In this document: positions 25,258-32,892 of the stretch, piece after piece
Position numbering within the stretch: the stretch's first letter is position 1
How the letters are laid out: each line of letters opens with the position of its first letter
Assembly: GCA_017881185.1 (NCBI GenBank)
Contig: JADGRE010000025.1
Span: 1 to 40,897, forward strand
Source of the DNA: Pseudomonadota bacterium
GTDB taxonomy: Bacteria > Myxococcota_A > Polyangia > Polyangiales > JAFGIB01
Direction of reading: 5' to 3'
DNA: 40,897 nucleotides
Translations under genes and position numbers: made by a program
Notes under the pieces: generated by a model
Told to the model about the DNA's origin: nothing
The model's input: the letters and a program-made list of their open reading frames with translations, nothing else
Database searches by the model: none

Positions 25258-26076
25258 ATGGGTGTTCGCCGCGGTGTCTTCACTGGTGTCTTCGCTGGTG
25301 TCTTCCTTGTGGCGCTGGGAACCTGCCTCACGATCGCCGCATGCACGAGTGACACGGGTCTCGCCAGTGTCGACGGTCCCGCGGACTGTCCTGCTGGCGG
25401 AGTCCAGAGCAGCGGTGCCGTTGCTGCCGATCGAATCTGCGAGCGCGTCGCAGACCTGCAGTGCTCGTCCGAGGGCTGCTGCTGTGACGACACCACGCGC
25501 AAGTACGCGACCCATGCCGACTGCGTGGCCGCGCAGCTCGACGCGTGCATGAAGACCGCGAAGACCGAAGAGGTCACGGGCGACCCGCGCAGCGGCTACG
25601 ATGCCAACGCGGCCGGCAAGGCGATGGCTGCGTTCGCGCAATACGCCAACGCATGCGATCCACAGATCGTGCAGTGGGGTGTGTCGGCGACGGGTCTGGC
25701 GAGTGTGATGCGCGGCACCATCGACGCCGGCAAAGCGTGCTGGACACCCAGTGCCAAGGCCGACCCCGCGGCCTTTGTTTCTTGCAAGAACGGCTACGCG
25801 TGCCTGCCTGATCCGGGCAAGGCGCTGTCGGCGTGGAAGTGCAAGCCGCGCGCGAAGGTCGGCGAGACCTGCCTCGCCGATGCCAGCTGCGCCGATGGGC
25901 TGCGTTGCGAGCCCAACTTGAGCATGAACATCACGCAGCTCGGTCGCTGCATGACGCGCCTGGGTACGGGCTCCGCATGCAAACGGGGGCTGGAATGCAA
26001 GTCGGTGTTCTGCGACCAAGGCAAGTGCGCGCAGGCCAGCGTGCCGCTGGCGTACTGCCTCGCGCCTGCGAAATGA
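25258..26076 (+). CDS. Cys-rich lipoprotein (Dickkopf-like Cys pattern)
   Basis: A 272-residue lipoprotein. The hydrophobic signal segment contains the repeated GVFTGVFAGVF, encoded by near-identical short DNA repeats, and ends TIAAC. I prefer the ATG at 25258 (AGCAGG upstream) to 25240. The mature protein has about 18 Cys. The first half contains ICERVADLQCSSEGCCCDD. The second half has paired modules, VGETCLADASCADGLRCEP and GSACKRGLECKSVFCDQGKC, the spacing seen in myxobacterial proteins annotated as Dickkopf N-terminal Cys-rich domain. Probably outer-membrane surface. Function unknown. Confidence 0.78.
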   Translation: MGVRRGVFTGVFAGVFLVALGTCLTIAACTSDTGLASVDGPADCPAGGVQSSGAVAADRICERVADLQCSSEGCCCDDTTRKYATHADCVAAQLDACMKTAKTEEVTGDPRSGYDANAAGKAMAAFAQYANACDPQIVQWGVSATGLASVMRGTIDAGKACWTPSAKADPAAFVSCKNGYACLPDPGKALSAWKCKPRAKVGETCLADASCADGLRCEPNLSMNITQLGRCMTRLGTGSACKRGLECKSVFCDQGKCAQASVPLAYCLAPAK

Positions 26077-26239
26077 GCACGTGCTCGTTGCTGTCCGCGG
26101 GCTGATCGCACAGCGTCGGCGCTGCCAGTACATGTAGGGAACGATCGCAGCAAAAGCACGTATACGAAGCGAATTGAGCTTCCCAGCGTGACAGAGGCTG
26201 GCACCATCAGGCCGTGTTCCACATGGAGGATTGCGAGCA

Positions 26240-27055
26240 ATGTCGACACGCAACTTAGCGCTCAGCGCGCTCGTCTTGGGCCTTGCCGCCGCTGTTGGCT
26301 GCGATGATGGTGTTACGGAGCGGCACAACACGCGCAAGAGCTTCGACGCGGGTAGTAGCTACGTCCCCGTCCCAGAGAACGACTCGGGCTCGCCCTTCGA
26401 CGCCGCACAGGAGCCTGGCGTGTGTGATCTCGAGCGCTGCCCGAAGCCCGATGTGGGCATCGCGTGCTGCACACCCGACGCGGTCTGCGGCACCGATCAG
26501 ACCGGTAGCGGCGCGTTCTGCGTGGCCAACGCCGGTGCGCGCAAGAAAGTGTGCAAGCTCGCTGACTGCCCGGTGCCCGACGTGGGCGCCGCGTGCTGTC
26601 TGCCCAGTGGTGATTGCGGCCGCGATCCTCTGGGTAGTGGCGCCTTGTGCTTCGCGAATCCACCGCCGGTGAACATCGATGGCGGCTCGTCCACCTGCGA
26701 CGTCAAGAAGTGCGCGACGCCCGACGTCGGCATCCGGTGTTGCACCAACTCCGGCAAGTGCGGCACCGACCCCTCGGGCACGGGTCTGTTCTGCGCCGTG
26801 CCGAAACCTGCCGTCGACGCTGGCCCGATCTCCACCGAGCCGCCCAACGACAAGTCGGTCGACGGCCAGTGCCCGAGCTACCTCGGCGTGGGCGGAGTGC
26901 CGATCTGGGGCTGCTGCAGCAAGTTCGGCGTGTGCGGAACCTTCGCCGCCAAGTCGTGCTTGTTGCCGGCGGGCACGCAGATCCCCGTCGACCCGTACGC
27001 GACTGCGGACGACGGCGGCACCCTGCCGGCGGGACGTTGCTTCCCGCCCAAGTGA
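26240..27055 (+). CDS. Cys-rich repeat lipoprotein (CC-x-CG repeats)
   Basis: A 271-residue lipoprotein with GGAGG before the ATG at 26240. The signal peptide ends AAAVGC (C21). It has three clear tandem modules of about 40-55 residues, each of the form C....C..PDVG..CC.....CG.D..G.G..C (for example CCTPDAVCGTDQTGSGAFC and CCTNSGKCGTDPSGTGLFC), and a fourth degenerate one, WGCCSKFGVCGT. The lipoprotein at 28948 carries the same CC...CGT signature. The modules are probably disulfide-linked. It ends at the terminator at 27080. No named family recognised. Confidence 0.8.
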   Translation: MSTRNLALSALVLGLAAAVGCDDGVTERHNTRKSFDAGSSYVPVPENDSGSPFDAAQEPGVCDLERCPKPDVGIACCTPDAVCGTDQTGSGAFCVANAGARKKVCKLADCPVPDVGAACCLPSGDCGRDPLGSGALCFANPPPVNIDGGSSTCDVKKCATPDVGIRCCTNSGKCGTDPSGTGLFCAVPKPAVDAGPISTEPPNDKSVDGQCPSYLGVGGVPIWGCCSKFGVCGTFAAKSCLLPAGTQIPVDPYATADDGGTLPAGRCFPPK

Positions 27056-27079
27056 ACGCGTAACTCGCGTGTAACCTGG

Positions 27080-27118
27080 AACGCCTCGAGTGCCAACGCG
27101 CTCGGGGCGTTCGCATTT
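27080..27118 (+). terminator. Intrinsic-like terminator after the CC-x-CG lipoprotein
   Basis: AACGCCTCGAG (27080-27090) pairs with CTCGGGGCGTT (27101-27111) with one G-T-type mismatch, followed by CGCATTT. It lies 24 bases past the stop at 27055 and before the end of the convergent monooxygenase gene. Confidence 0.65.
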
Positions 27119-27194
27119 AGCCGTTGTCGGCGCGGACGCAGCAGAAGAACATCGCGACGAACGCGACCAGGATGTGGGCCAGCGCGGCCAGCGC

Positions 27195-28757
27195 TCAGCG
27201 CGGAGCCTGCTCGTCCGCTGTCCGGGTCATGGTGGGCAGCGCAGCCACGGTGCTGCGGGTGTCAGCTGAAAACACGTAGTCGCGTGGATCGAAGCGCCGC
27301 GTGAGCTTGCCGAAGGTGAAGGTGAAGCCCGGCCACAGCGTGGTGTTCTTGCCGCTGCGGGTGAGGTACCAGTTCTTGCAGCCCGTGGCCCAGACCGACT
27401 TGCGCAGACGCTCGTGCAGCCATCGATTGAAGCGCTGCACCACTTCGGGGCGAACGTCGAGCCACTTGGCGTTGCGTTCGCGCCGCTCGGCCAGCGCACG
27501 CATCACGTGCTCGATCTGTGCTTCGAGCATGAACACGACCGAGCTGTGGCCGAGGCTGGTGTTGGGGCCGCTGAGCATGAAGAAGTTGGGGAAGCCCGCG
27601 ACCGTGGTGCCCAGATAGGCCTCGGCGCCATCGCGCCACTTGTCGTCGAGCGACACGCCCGCGCCGCCCTGCACCGCGAATGGCGCCATGGCCTCGGAGG
27701 CTTGGAAACCCGTGCCGAGGATGATGGCGTCGAGCGCATGGTGCGTGCCGTCGCTGCAGGAGATGCCGCCCTGCGTGACCTCGGCGATGCCGGCATCGGC
27801 AACCTGCACATTCGCCTGCACCAGCGACTGGTAGTAGTCGTTGGACATGAGCACGCGCTTGCAGCCGAAGGTGAAGTTGGGCGTGAGCTTGGCGCGCAAC
27901 ACCGGGTCGCTCACACAGCGCTCCAGATACGCCAGCGCCGCGCGCTGCGGGTACTGCATGATCTTCGGGTCGAACACGAAGCCCAGCACGCGCAGCTCGA
28001 GCAGCCAGTAGATGAGCACGCGGTGCAGCCACTGCACCGGCGGCGCGGCCTGGTAGAGCCAGCGGGCGACGCGGCCGATGGCACGATCGGGCTTGGGCAG
28101 GATCCACGGTGGCGTGCGTTGAAAGAGTGTCAGCTGCTTCACTCGGGGAACGATCTGCGGCACGAACTGGATCGCGCTCGCACCCGTGCCGATGACGCCG
28201 ACGCGTTTGCCTTCGAGCGCGTACGCGTGGTCCCAGCGCGCCGAGTGGAAGAGCTTCCCCGCGAAGCTCGAAAGGCCCGGCAGCTGCGGATACGAAGGCC
28301 GGCTCAGCCCGCCGGTCGCCGTCACGACGAGGTCGGCTTGCACGGCTTCGCCGTTGGCCAGCGTCACTGTCCAGGTGCTGGTGGCGTCGTCCCAGCGCGC
28401 GCTCTGCACGCCAGTGCCAAGGCGCAGGCGCGGACGCAGCTCGTACTTGTCGGCGCAGTGCTCGAGGTACGCCCGGATCTCCGCCTGCGGCGCAAACATG
28501 CGCGACCAGTTGGGGTTGGGCTCGAACGAGAACGAGTACAGGTGCGACTGCACGTCGCATGCGGCGCCCGGGTAGTCATTGTCGCGCCAGGTGCCGCCGA
28601 GCGTCTGCGCCTGCTCGTAAATCGTGAAGGTGTGGATGCCCGCGCGCTTGAGCCGGATGCCCATGCCGAGCCCGCCGAAGCCGCTGCCCACGATCACCAC
28701 GCGGGGTGACGAGAGCCACGGGTGTGGCGAAGGTGACGAGGCCGATGGGGACGACAT
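27195..28757 (-). CDS. Flavin-containing (Baeyer-Villiger-type) monooxygenase
   Basis: A 520-residue class B flavoprotein monooxygenase. The FAD loop is GSGFGG (24-29), the Baeyer-Villiger fingerprint FAGKLFHSARWD is at 165-176, and the NADPH loop GVIGTGASA is at 187-195. LGGTWRDNDYPGAACDVQSH (53-72) is the typical substrate/NADP segment, and a second GTGF motif lies in ILGTGFQASE. These enzymes insert oxygen next to a ketone, or oxidise N/S atoms, using NADPH and O2. The substrate is unknown. The ATG at 28757 lacks a strong ribosome binding site. It is isolated between lipoprotein genes, which suggests a free-standing accessory gene. Confidence 0.94.
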   Translation of the reverse strand: MSSPSASSPSPHPWLSSPRVVIVGSGFGGLGMGIRLKRAGIHTFTIYEQAQTLGGTWRDNDYPGAACDVQSHLYSFSFEPNPNWSRMFAPQAEIRAYLEHCADKYELRPRLRLGTGVQSARWDDATSTWTVTLANGEAVQADLVVTATGGLSRPSYPQLPGLSSFAGKLFHSARWDHAYALEGKRVGVIGTGASAIQFVPQIVPRVKQLTLFQRTPPWILPKPDRAIGRVARWLYQAAPPVQWLHRVLIYWLLELRVLGFVFDPKIMQYPQRAALAYLERCVSDPVLRAKLTPNFTFGCKRVLMSNDYYQSLVQANVQVADAGIAEVTQGGISCSDGTHHALDAIILGTGFQASEAMAPFAVQGGAGVSLDDKWRDGAEAYLGTTVAGFPNFFMLSGPNTSLGHSSVVFMLEAQIEHVMRALAERRERNAKWLDVRPEVVQRFNRWLHERLRKSVWATGCKNWYLTRSGKNTTLWPGFTFTFGKLTRRFDPRDYVFSADTRSTVAALPTMTRTADEQAPR

Positions 28758-28877
28758 GCGGGTGGGGCGAGAGCGGTGGGCTGCCGTGTGATATGGGCTT
28801 GCAGGGAACCAGGCGCCGCGCCCAGTATTGGTCGCGAGTCAGGCACTTCGCAAGCTGCCGCGTGCGCTACGAAACGC

Positions 28878-28940
28878 GACCGGCGCCAGTGCCAAAGGCA
28901 CGGCGCCGGTCACATGGGCATCGAGCTCGCGCAAGCGAGC
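28878..28940 (-). terminator. Double hairpin after the lipoprotein gene 28948
   Basis: Reading the minus strand, the first hairpin is GCTCGC/GCGAGC with a GCAA-type loop (28925-28940). A second, strong hairpin follows: arms 28878-28893 and 28897-28911 pair for 15 bases with one bulged A and an AAA loop. They start 8 bases past the stop of the minus-strand gene. Confidence 0.65.
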
Positions 28941-28947
28941 GTGTTCG

Positions 28948-29583
28948 TCAGCCGCCGGTGCCGCCGGCGTCGGCAGCATTGGCATCGCACGCTCGCGGCG
29001 CCATACCGCCACCGCCGCCCACGCGACAGCTCATGCTGGTCGGCGAGATCGTCCCGCACTGGTTGTTCACGCAGCAGCCCTTGCGCACGGTGCCGTTGCG
29101 CATGCCATCGGGGCAACGCGGATCGGGCTGTGCAGGCACCATGCACTGCGTCATACCACCGCCGCCGCCACCCGCCATCACCGCGCGCAGCGTGCCGCAC
29201 TGGTTGGTAGTGGTGCAGCAGTTGATCGTGCACATGGGCGCCATCGGGCTGATGGCCGGGCACGCCGTGGTTCCACACATGCCGACCGAGGTCATGGTCG
29301 CGTTGCAGGTCACCCTGGGCATCATGCCCGCGTCGGTGGCCATCGTGCCGGCTGTGCCGGTCGTGCCTGCGGTGCCGCCGGTGGTGCCAGCGCCGGCACC
29401 TGCCGCGTTGCCGGCGACGCCAGTGCTGATCGTGCCGGCCGCGGTCCCACCGGTGACGCCAGCGGCGTTACCGAAAGTGCCGGCTGCGCCGGCTGTACCC
29501 GCGGGAGCCGGTCGGTTGCTTCCGCAGCCAACGGCGGCAGACAGCCCAACGCACACACCCAACAACAGCAGCTTGTGAATCAT
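28948..29583 (-). CDS. Lipoprotein with Gly/Ala/Thr-rich linker and CC-x-CGT motifs
   Basis: A 211-residue lipoprotein; ATG at 29583 after GGGAGAG. The signal peptide ends AAVGC (C20). Residues about 25-85 are almost only Gly, Ala and Thr with a few others (GTTGGTAGTTGTAGT), probably a flexible tether. The C-terminal half has two CC-x-CGT units, INCCTTTNQCGTLRA and KGCCVNNQCGTISPTS, joined by a Gly run (GGGGGGM). The same motif makes up the repeats of the lipoprotein at 26240, so both belong to one Cys-rich family. Surface location is inferred. Function unknown. Confidence 0.75.
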   Translation of the reverse strand: MIHKLLLLGVCVGLSAAVGCGSNRPAPAGTAGAAGTFGNAAGVTGGTAAGTISTGVAGNAAGAGAGTTGGTAGTTGTAGTMATDAGMMPRVTCNATMTSVGMCGTTACPAISPMAPMCTINCCTTTNQCGTLRAVMAGGGGGGMTQCMVPAQPDPRCPDGMRNGTVRKGCCVNNQCGTISPTSMSCRVGGGGGMAPRACDANAADAGGTGG

Positions 29584-29840
29584 GAGAGCTCTCCCTTTGG
29601 CGGCTGCGGCCGCACACGCAGGCGTGCGGGCCTGCAGAATCCGTTGGTTTCGTTGATCCGTCTCGTTCGTTCGTAGCGCGACCGCGCATTGGTGGGCACG
29701 TTCGTGTGAATGGCTGGGCGAAGGCGTTCCCGTCTCGTGTTGGCCAAGATTCGAGCTTGTTTGCGCAGTCGCGGGCCAGTGGTCAACTCGGTCAGGTGCT
29801 GCAACGGCCACCCGCGAGCACCGATGCACGGTCCCCTTGC

Positions 29841-30053
29841 TCATTTCATGGTGAAGGTCCATTCGCGATTGAGCGCGCCGCTGATCGACGTTCCCACGAT
29901 CTTCACGCGGTACTTGGCCGCCGCCGCCAGCGGCTGCTCCAGGTACATCATGTTGCTCTTCTGGCACGCGCTGCTGCTGCGCACGCCGACGCAAAGCGTG
30001 GCGAAAAACAGGTTGCGCGGCGAAACGCGGCAGGCTGCGCTGGGTATGACCAT
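29841..30053 (-). pseudogene. Orphan C-terminal Ig/FN3-like domain fragment (CAP-protein tail-like)
   Basis: A 70-residue open frame whose last 35 residues, YLEQPLAAAAKYRVKIVGTS then ALNREWTFTMK, look like the final beta-sandwich domain often found after CAP domains (pattern PL..G..Y.V.V.GT...G....W.FT). There is no signal peptide and an in-frame stop lies just upstream. GAGGAG precedes the ATG, but only by 4 bases. A CAP-domain lipoprotein without such a tail begins 120 bases away on the other strand. I take it as the leftover end of a broken related gene; a tiny real gene is possible. Confidence 0.4.
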
Positions 30054-30172
30054 GGAGCTCCTCGGGGGCTGCTGCAGCAGGTGTCACAACAGTACCCGGG
30101 TGGCTGTCTTGCGGCTCATGGGACTGCGAGCGATTGCGCGAGCGGCCGGCAGGCATAGACTGCAGCGGACTC

Positions 30173-30820
30173 ATGCGAACGTTTGCGCTCAGCGTCAGCC
30201 TCCCGGGTCTGCTCGTGTTCAGCGCGTGCGGCAGTGGGGTCGGCTCGCCGATTCGCGCGGCCGCCGCGAACATCGGGCCCATGGCGGACGCTGGCGACCG
30301 CAACGCCGACGCCGCGCTGCCGAGCGACGCAGGCGCCGTCAGCGGCGAGGTGCCGGCCACCTCGCATTGCGCGCCAGTCGCGCTCTGGCCACCCGATCAA
30401 CGCACGGCCGAGGACGAGCTCGTTGCTCTGATCAATGGTGAGCGCAGCATGCCGTTCGGTGGCGGCGGTGGTGGCATGCGGGGCTGCGGAAATCGTTCGT
30501 TTGTGCCGCTCGCGCCGCTGCAGGTTTCCGGCGCGTTGCGGTGCTCGGCGCGCCTGCACACGCGCGACATGCTGCAGCGGCACTACTTCAGCGAGGTCGA
30601 TCAGGACGGCATCGATCCTGGCACTCGCATCGTGGCCGCGGGCGGGCCGGCCGGGCCGTGGGGTGAGGCCATCGAACGTGATTATACCGAGCCCGCCCAG
30701 GTGTTGGCTGCGCTGATGGCGAGAAATGAGGGTTGTCAGGCACTGACTTCATCCGAGTTCACGGTCGTGGGTGTGGGCTACACCAGCCAGACCTGGACCC
30801 TGGATTTCGCGGGTCCGTAG
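30173..30820 (+). CDS. CAP (SCP/Tpx-1-like) domain lipoprotein
   Basis: A 215-residue protein; the ATG at 30173 gives a signal peptide ending LLVFSAC. After an Ala/Asp-rich linker, a CAP domain runs from about residue 75: AEDELVALINGERS, LRCSARLHTRDMLQRHYFSE (the first conserved His and Glu region), GPWGEAIERDYTEPAQVLAA and FTVVGVGYTSQTWTLDFAG at the end, all in the order of bacterial CAP proteins. The insertion of a Gly-rich loop (FGGGGGGMRGCG) is peculiar to this copy. Bacterial CAP proteins are secreted and of mostly unknown role, some with lipid- or protease-like activity. The start has only a weak ribosome binding site. Confidence 0.82.
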   Translation: MRTFALSVSLPGLLVFSACGSGVGSPIRAAAANIGPMADAGDRNADAALPSDAGAVSGEVPATSHCAPVALWPPDQRTAEDELVALINGERSMPFGGGGGGMRGCGNRSFVPLAPLQVSGALRCSARLHTRDMLQRHYFSEVDQDGIDPGTRIVAAGGPAGPWGEAIERDYTEPAQVLAALMARNEGCQALTSSEFTVVGVGYTSQTWTLDFAGP

Positions 30821-30877
30821 CCACCTCTTTACGGCGCGTGAGCCGCGCATCCCCCTCGGGGGAACTAGAACTCTGCA

Positions 30878-31600
30878 ATGCCGCCTCGATCCACACCGCG
30901 TCCCGGCGCAGCTCCGCAGGTGGCCAAGCGCCAGGTCGTGGCGTTGCCGTTGCGGGACTCCGACATCGCGTTGGTTGCGGCGCTCAAGGCAGGTCGGGCC
31001 GACGCTCGCAGTGCGCTCTTCGAGCGCTACGCCTCCGACGTGCAGCGCGTGCTGTACCGCGTGCTTGGCCCCGACGCCGAGGTCGTGGATCTGGTGCAAG
31101 ACGTGTTCGTCGCGGCGCTCACGTCGATCGGCCAGCTGCGCGATCCGAGCGCGTTGCGCTCGTGGCTCACGGGCATCGCGGTTTACAAGGCGCGCAAGTG
31201 CATCCTGCGCCGGCGTCGCTGGCGTTTCATCCATCTGTTCGCGCCGGGCGAGCTGCCGGAGCGCGAGGCGCTCTTGCCGTCGGCTGAGGTGAGCGAAGCG
31301 CTGCGCAGCACCTACGCGGTGCTCGAGAAAATGCCGGCCGACGAGCGCGTGGCGTTCGCGCTGCGCTTCATCGACGGCATGGAGCTCACGGCCGTGGCGC
31401 AAGCTCGCGGCGTGTCGCTCGCCACCATCAAACGACACCTGAGCAAAGCCCAACAGACCTTTCGCACTTTGGCCGCAGCGCAGCCCGCGCTCGCGCCATG
31501 GCTAGACAACGCGCTAGACAATGCGCTCGATGATGCGGTCGCGGATGCGTCGAGTGACGCAGCGAGCGACGGACTTACGCAAGAGGAGCAGGCGCCATGA
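30878..31600 (+). CDS. ECF-family RNA polymerase sigma factor (cassette B)
   Basis: A 240-residue sigma-70-family protein. Region 2 is about residues 45-110 (ARSALFERYASDVQRVLYRV, VVDLVQDVFVAALTSI, RSWLTGIAVYKARKCILRRR). Region 4 is about 150-195, with the helix-turn-helix GMELTAVAQARGVSLATIKR. The last 30 residues form an acidic tail made of short repeats (LDNALDNALDDAVADASSDA), absent from the cassette A sigma. The start at 30878 has only a weak site (GGGGGAACTAG). The stop overlaps the next gene by 4 bases (ATGA), as in cassette A, pointing to a sigma/regulator pair. Confidence 0.9.
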   Translation: MPPRSTPRPGAAPQVAKRQVVALPLRDSDIALVAALKAGRADARSALFERYASDVQRVLYRVLGPDAEVVDLVQDVFVAALTSIGQLRDPSALRSWLTGIAVYKARKCILRRRRWRFIHLFAPGELPEREALLPSAEVSEALRSTYAVLEKMPADERVAFALRFIDGMELTAVAQARGVSLATIKRHLSKAQQTFRTLAAAQPALAPWLDNALDNALDDAVADASSDAASDGLTQEEQAP

Positions 31601-32892
31601 ACGCACTTGCACGGCTGGGCGCCGCGATCGCCCACGAACAAGACGCGCTGCGCGCCGCACATCCTGTGCCCGATCACGTGCGTCAGACCTTGGTCGAGCT
31701 GCAACTCGATGTTGTAGGTCGAGACCTGCCTGCGCGCCGCGCGGTGTCGCTGCGCCGGGTCGCGTTCGGCTCGGTGGGTACGGCGCTCTTGGCCGTCGCG
31801 GCGGCATGGCTCGTGTGGCTGCGGCCCGCTCCGCCGAGTCCGCTCACGCTGCGCGTGGGTGCAGGCGCACAGCACGCCGGCGCAGGCGCATGGCTCGAGG
31901 CGCCCAAGTCCGAAGCGTTGCCTCTGCGTTTCTCCGACGGCACGCACATCGACATGGCGCCGCGCACGCGTGTGCGCGTGGTCGAGCTGGGCAATTACGG
32001 CGCACACCTGTCGCTCGAGAGCGGGCTCGCGCATGTGAAGGTATCGCGCCTGCCGCACGCGGCGTGGCGGGTGAGCGCCGGTCCGTTCGCGGTGCGCATC
32101 ACGGGCACGCGCTTCGACCTGCGCTGGAACCCCGAGCAGGACGACTTCGAGCTCGATCTCACCGAGGGGCATGTCGAGGTGTCGGGCTGCGTGCTTGGCA
32201 GCGGCTTCAAGATGAGCGCGGGGCAGACGGTGCATGCTTCTTGCCGCCGCGGGCACTTCGATGTCGTCGACGCCGGCGCGCGCGCGCGCGTGGCTGGCAC
32301 TCCGTCGACCGCCGGTCCGCTGGCGGTGGTGGCTGTGCCGGAGCCGGTGGTCGCCAGCACCGAGGCGGCCCCGGCGCGTGCGCACAATGCAGGCGCACAC
32401 GCCGGCAGCTCGGAGCGTGCGCTCTCGTGGCGCGCGCTGGCAGCCAAGGGCCAGTTTCGCGAGGCGTTTGCTGCGGCGAATATTGCCGGTTGGGACCGGC
32501 TCTGCGCTAGTGTCAGCGCCGACGACCTCGGTCTGCTCGCCGATTCGGCCCGCTATGCGGGGGACGTGAGCAAGCAAGCGCAGGTCCTGGGGTCGTTGCG
32601 CAAGCGCTTTGCGCGTCGGCAGAGCGCGGCACTGGCTGCATTCGCGCTCGGCCGGTTAGAATTCGACGACCATGGGGCATACAGGAAGGCGGCTGGGTGG
32701 TTCCTCACCTACCTGAAGGAGCAACCGCACGGAGCACTGGCACGCGAAGCGCGTGGCCGGCTCATGGAAGCGACGCTGCGTGCCGGCGACGTGTCGGCGG
32801 CGCGCGTGCTGGCCGAGCGCTACTTGCACGACTATCCGACCGGCCCGCACGCCAAGCTCGCGGAGCGCATCGCGCAACCCGCCACGCCCTGA
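31597..32892 (+). CDS. FecR-domain transmembrane regulator with TPR C terminus (cassette B)
   Basis: A 431-residue protein. A short cytosolic N terminus precedes a membrane helix at about residues 57-75 (FGSVGTALLAVAAAWLVWL). A FecR domain follows at about 109-196 (LRFSDGTHIDMAPRTRVRVV, FAVRITGTRFDLRW, LTEGHVEVSG). A Pro/Ala linker leads to TPR-like helices at about 330-430 (YRKAAGWFLTYLKEQPHGAL). FecR-type proteins sense an outer-membrane signal and control a partner ECF sigma factor. The TPR addition mirrors the cassette A anti-sigma. No zinc finger is seen in the N terminus, so sigma binding would have to use another surface. Confidence 0.85.
   Translation: MNALARLGAAIAHEQDALRAAHPVPDHVRQTLVELQLDVVGRDLPARRAVSLRRVAFGSVGTALLAVAAAWLVWLRPAPPSPLTLRVGAGAQHAGAGAWLEAPKSEALPLRFSDGTHIDMAPRTRVRVVELGNYGAHLSLESGLAHVKVSRLPHAAWRVSAGPFAVRITGTRFDLRWNPEQDDFELDLTEGHVEVSGCVLGSGFKMSAGQTVHASCRRGHFDVVDAGARARVAGTPSTAGPLAVVAVPEPVVASTEAAPARAHNAGAHAGSSERALSWRALAAKGQFREAFAAANIAGWDRLCASVSADDLGLLADSARYAGDVSKQAQVLGSLRKRFARRQSAALAAFALGRLEFDDHGAYRKAAGWFLTYLKEQPHGALAREARGRLMEATLRAGDVSAARVLAERYLHDYPTGPHAKLAERIAQPATP

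Noticed and set aside
27117-27194. Hydrophobic peptide (ALAHILVAFVAMFFCC) in frame directly after the monooxygenase stop
   Set aside because: There is no start codon before it, and readthrough is not supported. It could be a remnant, but 25 codons are too few to judge.
32697-32888. GTG at 32697 as start of the cassette B barrel protein
   Set aside because: It would put 64 Arg-rich residues inside the preceding gene's reading space before the signal peptide, with no ribosome binding site.
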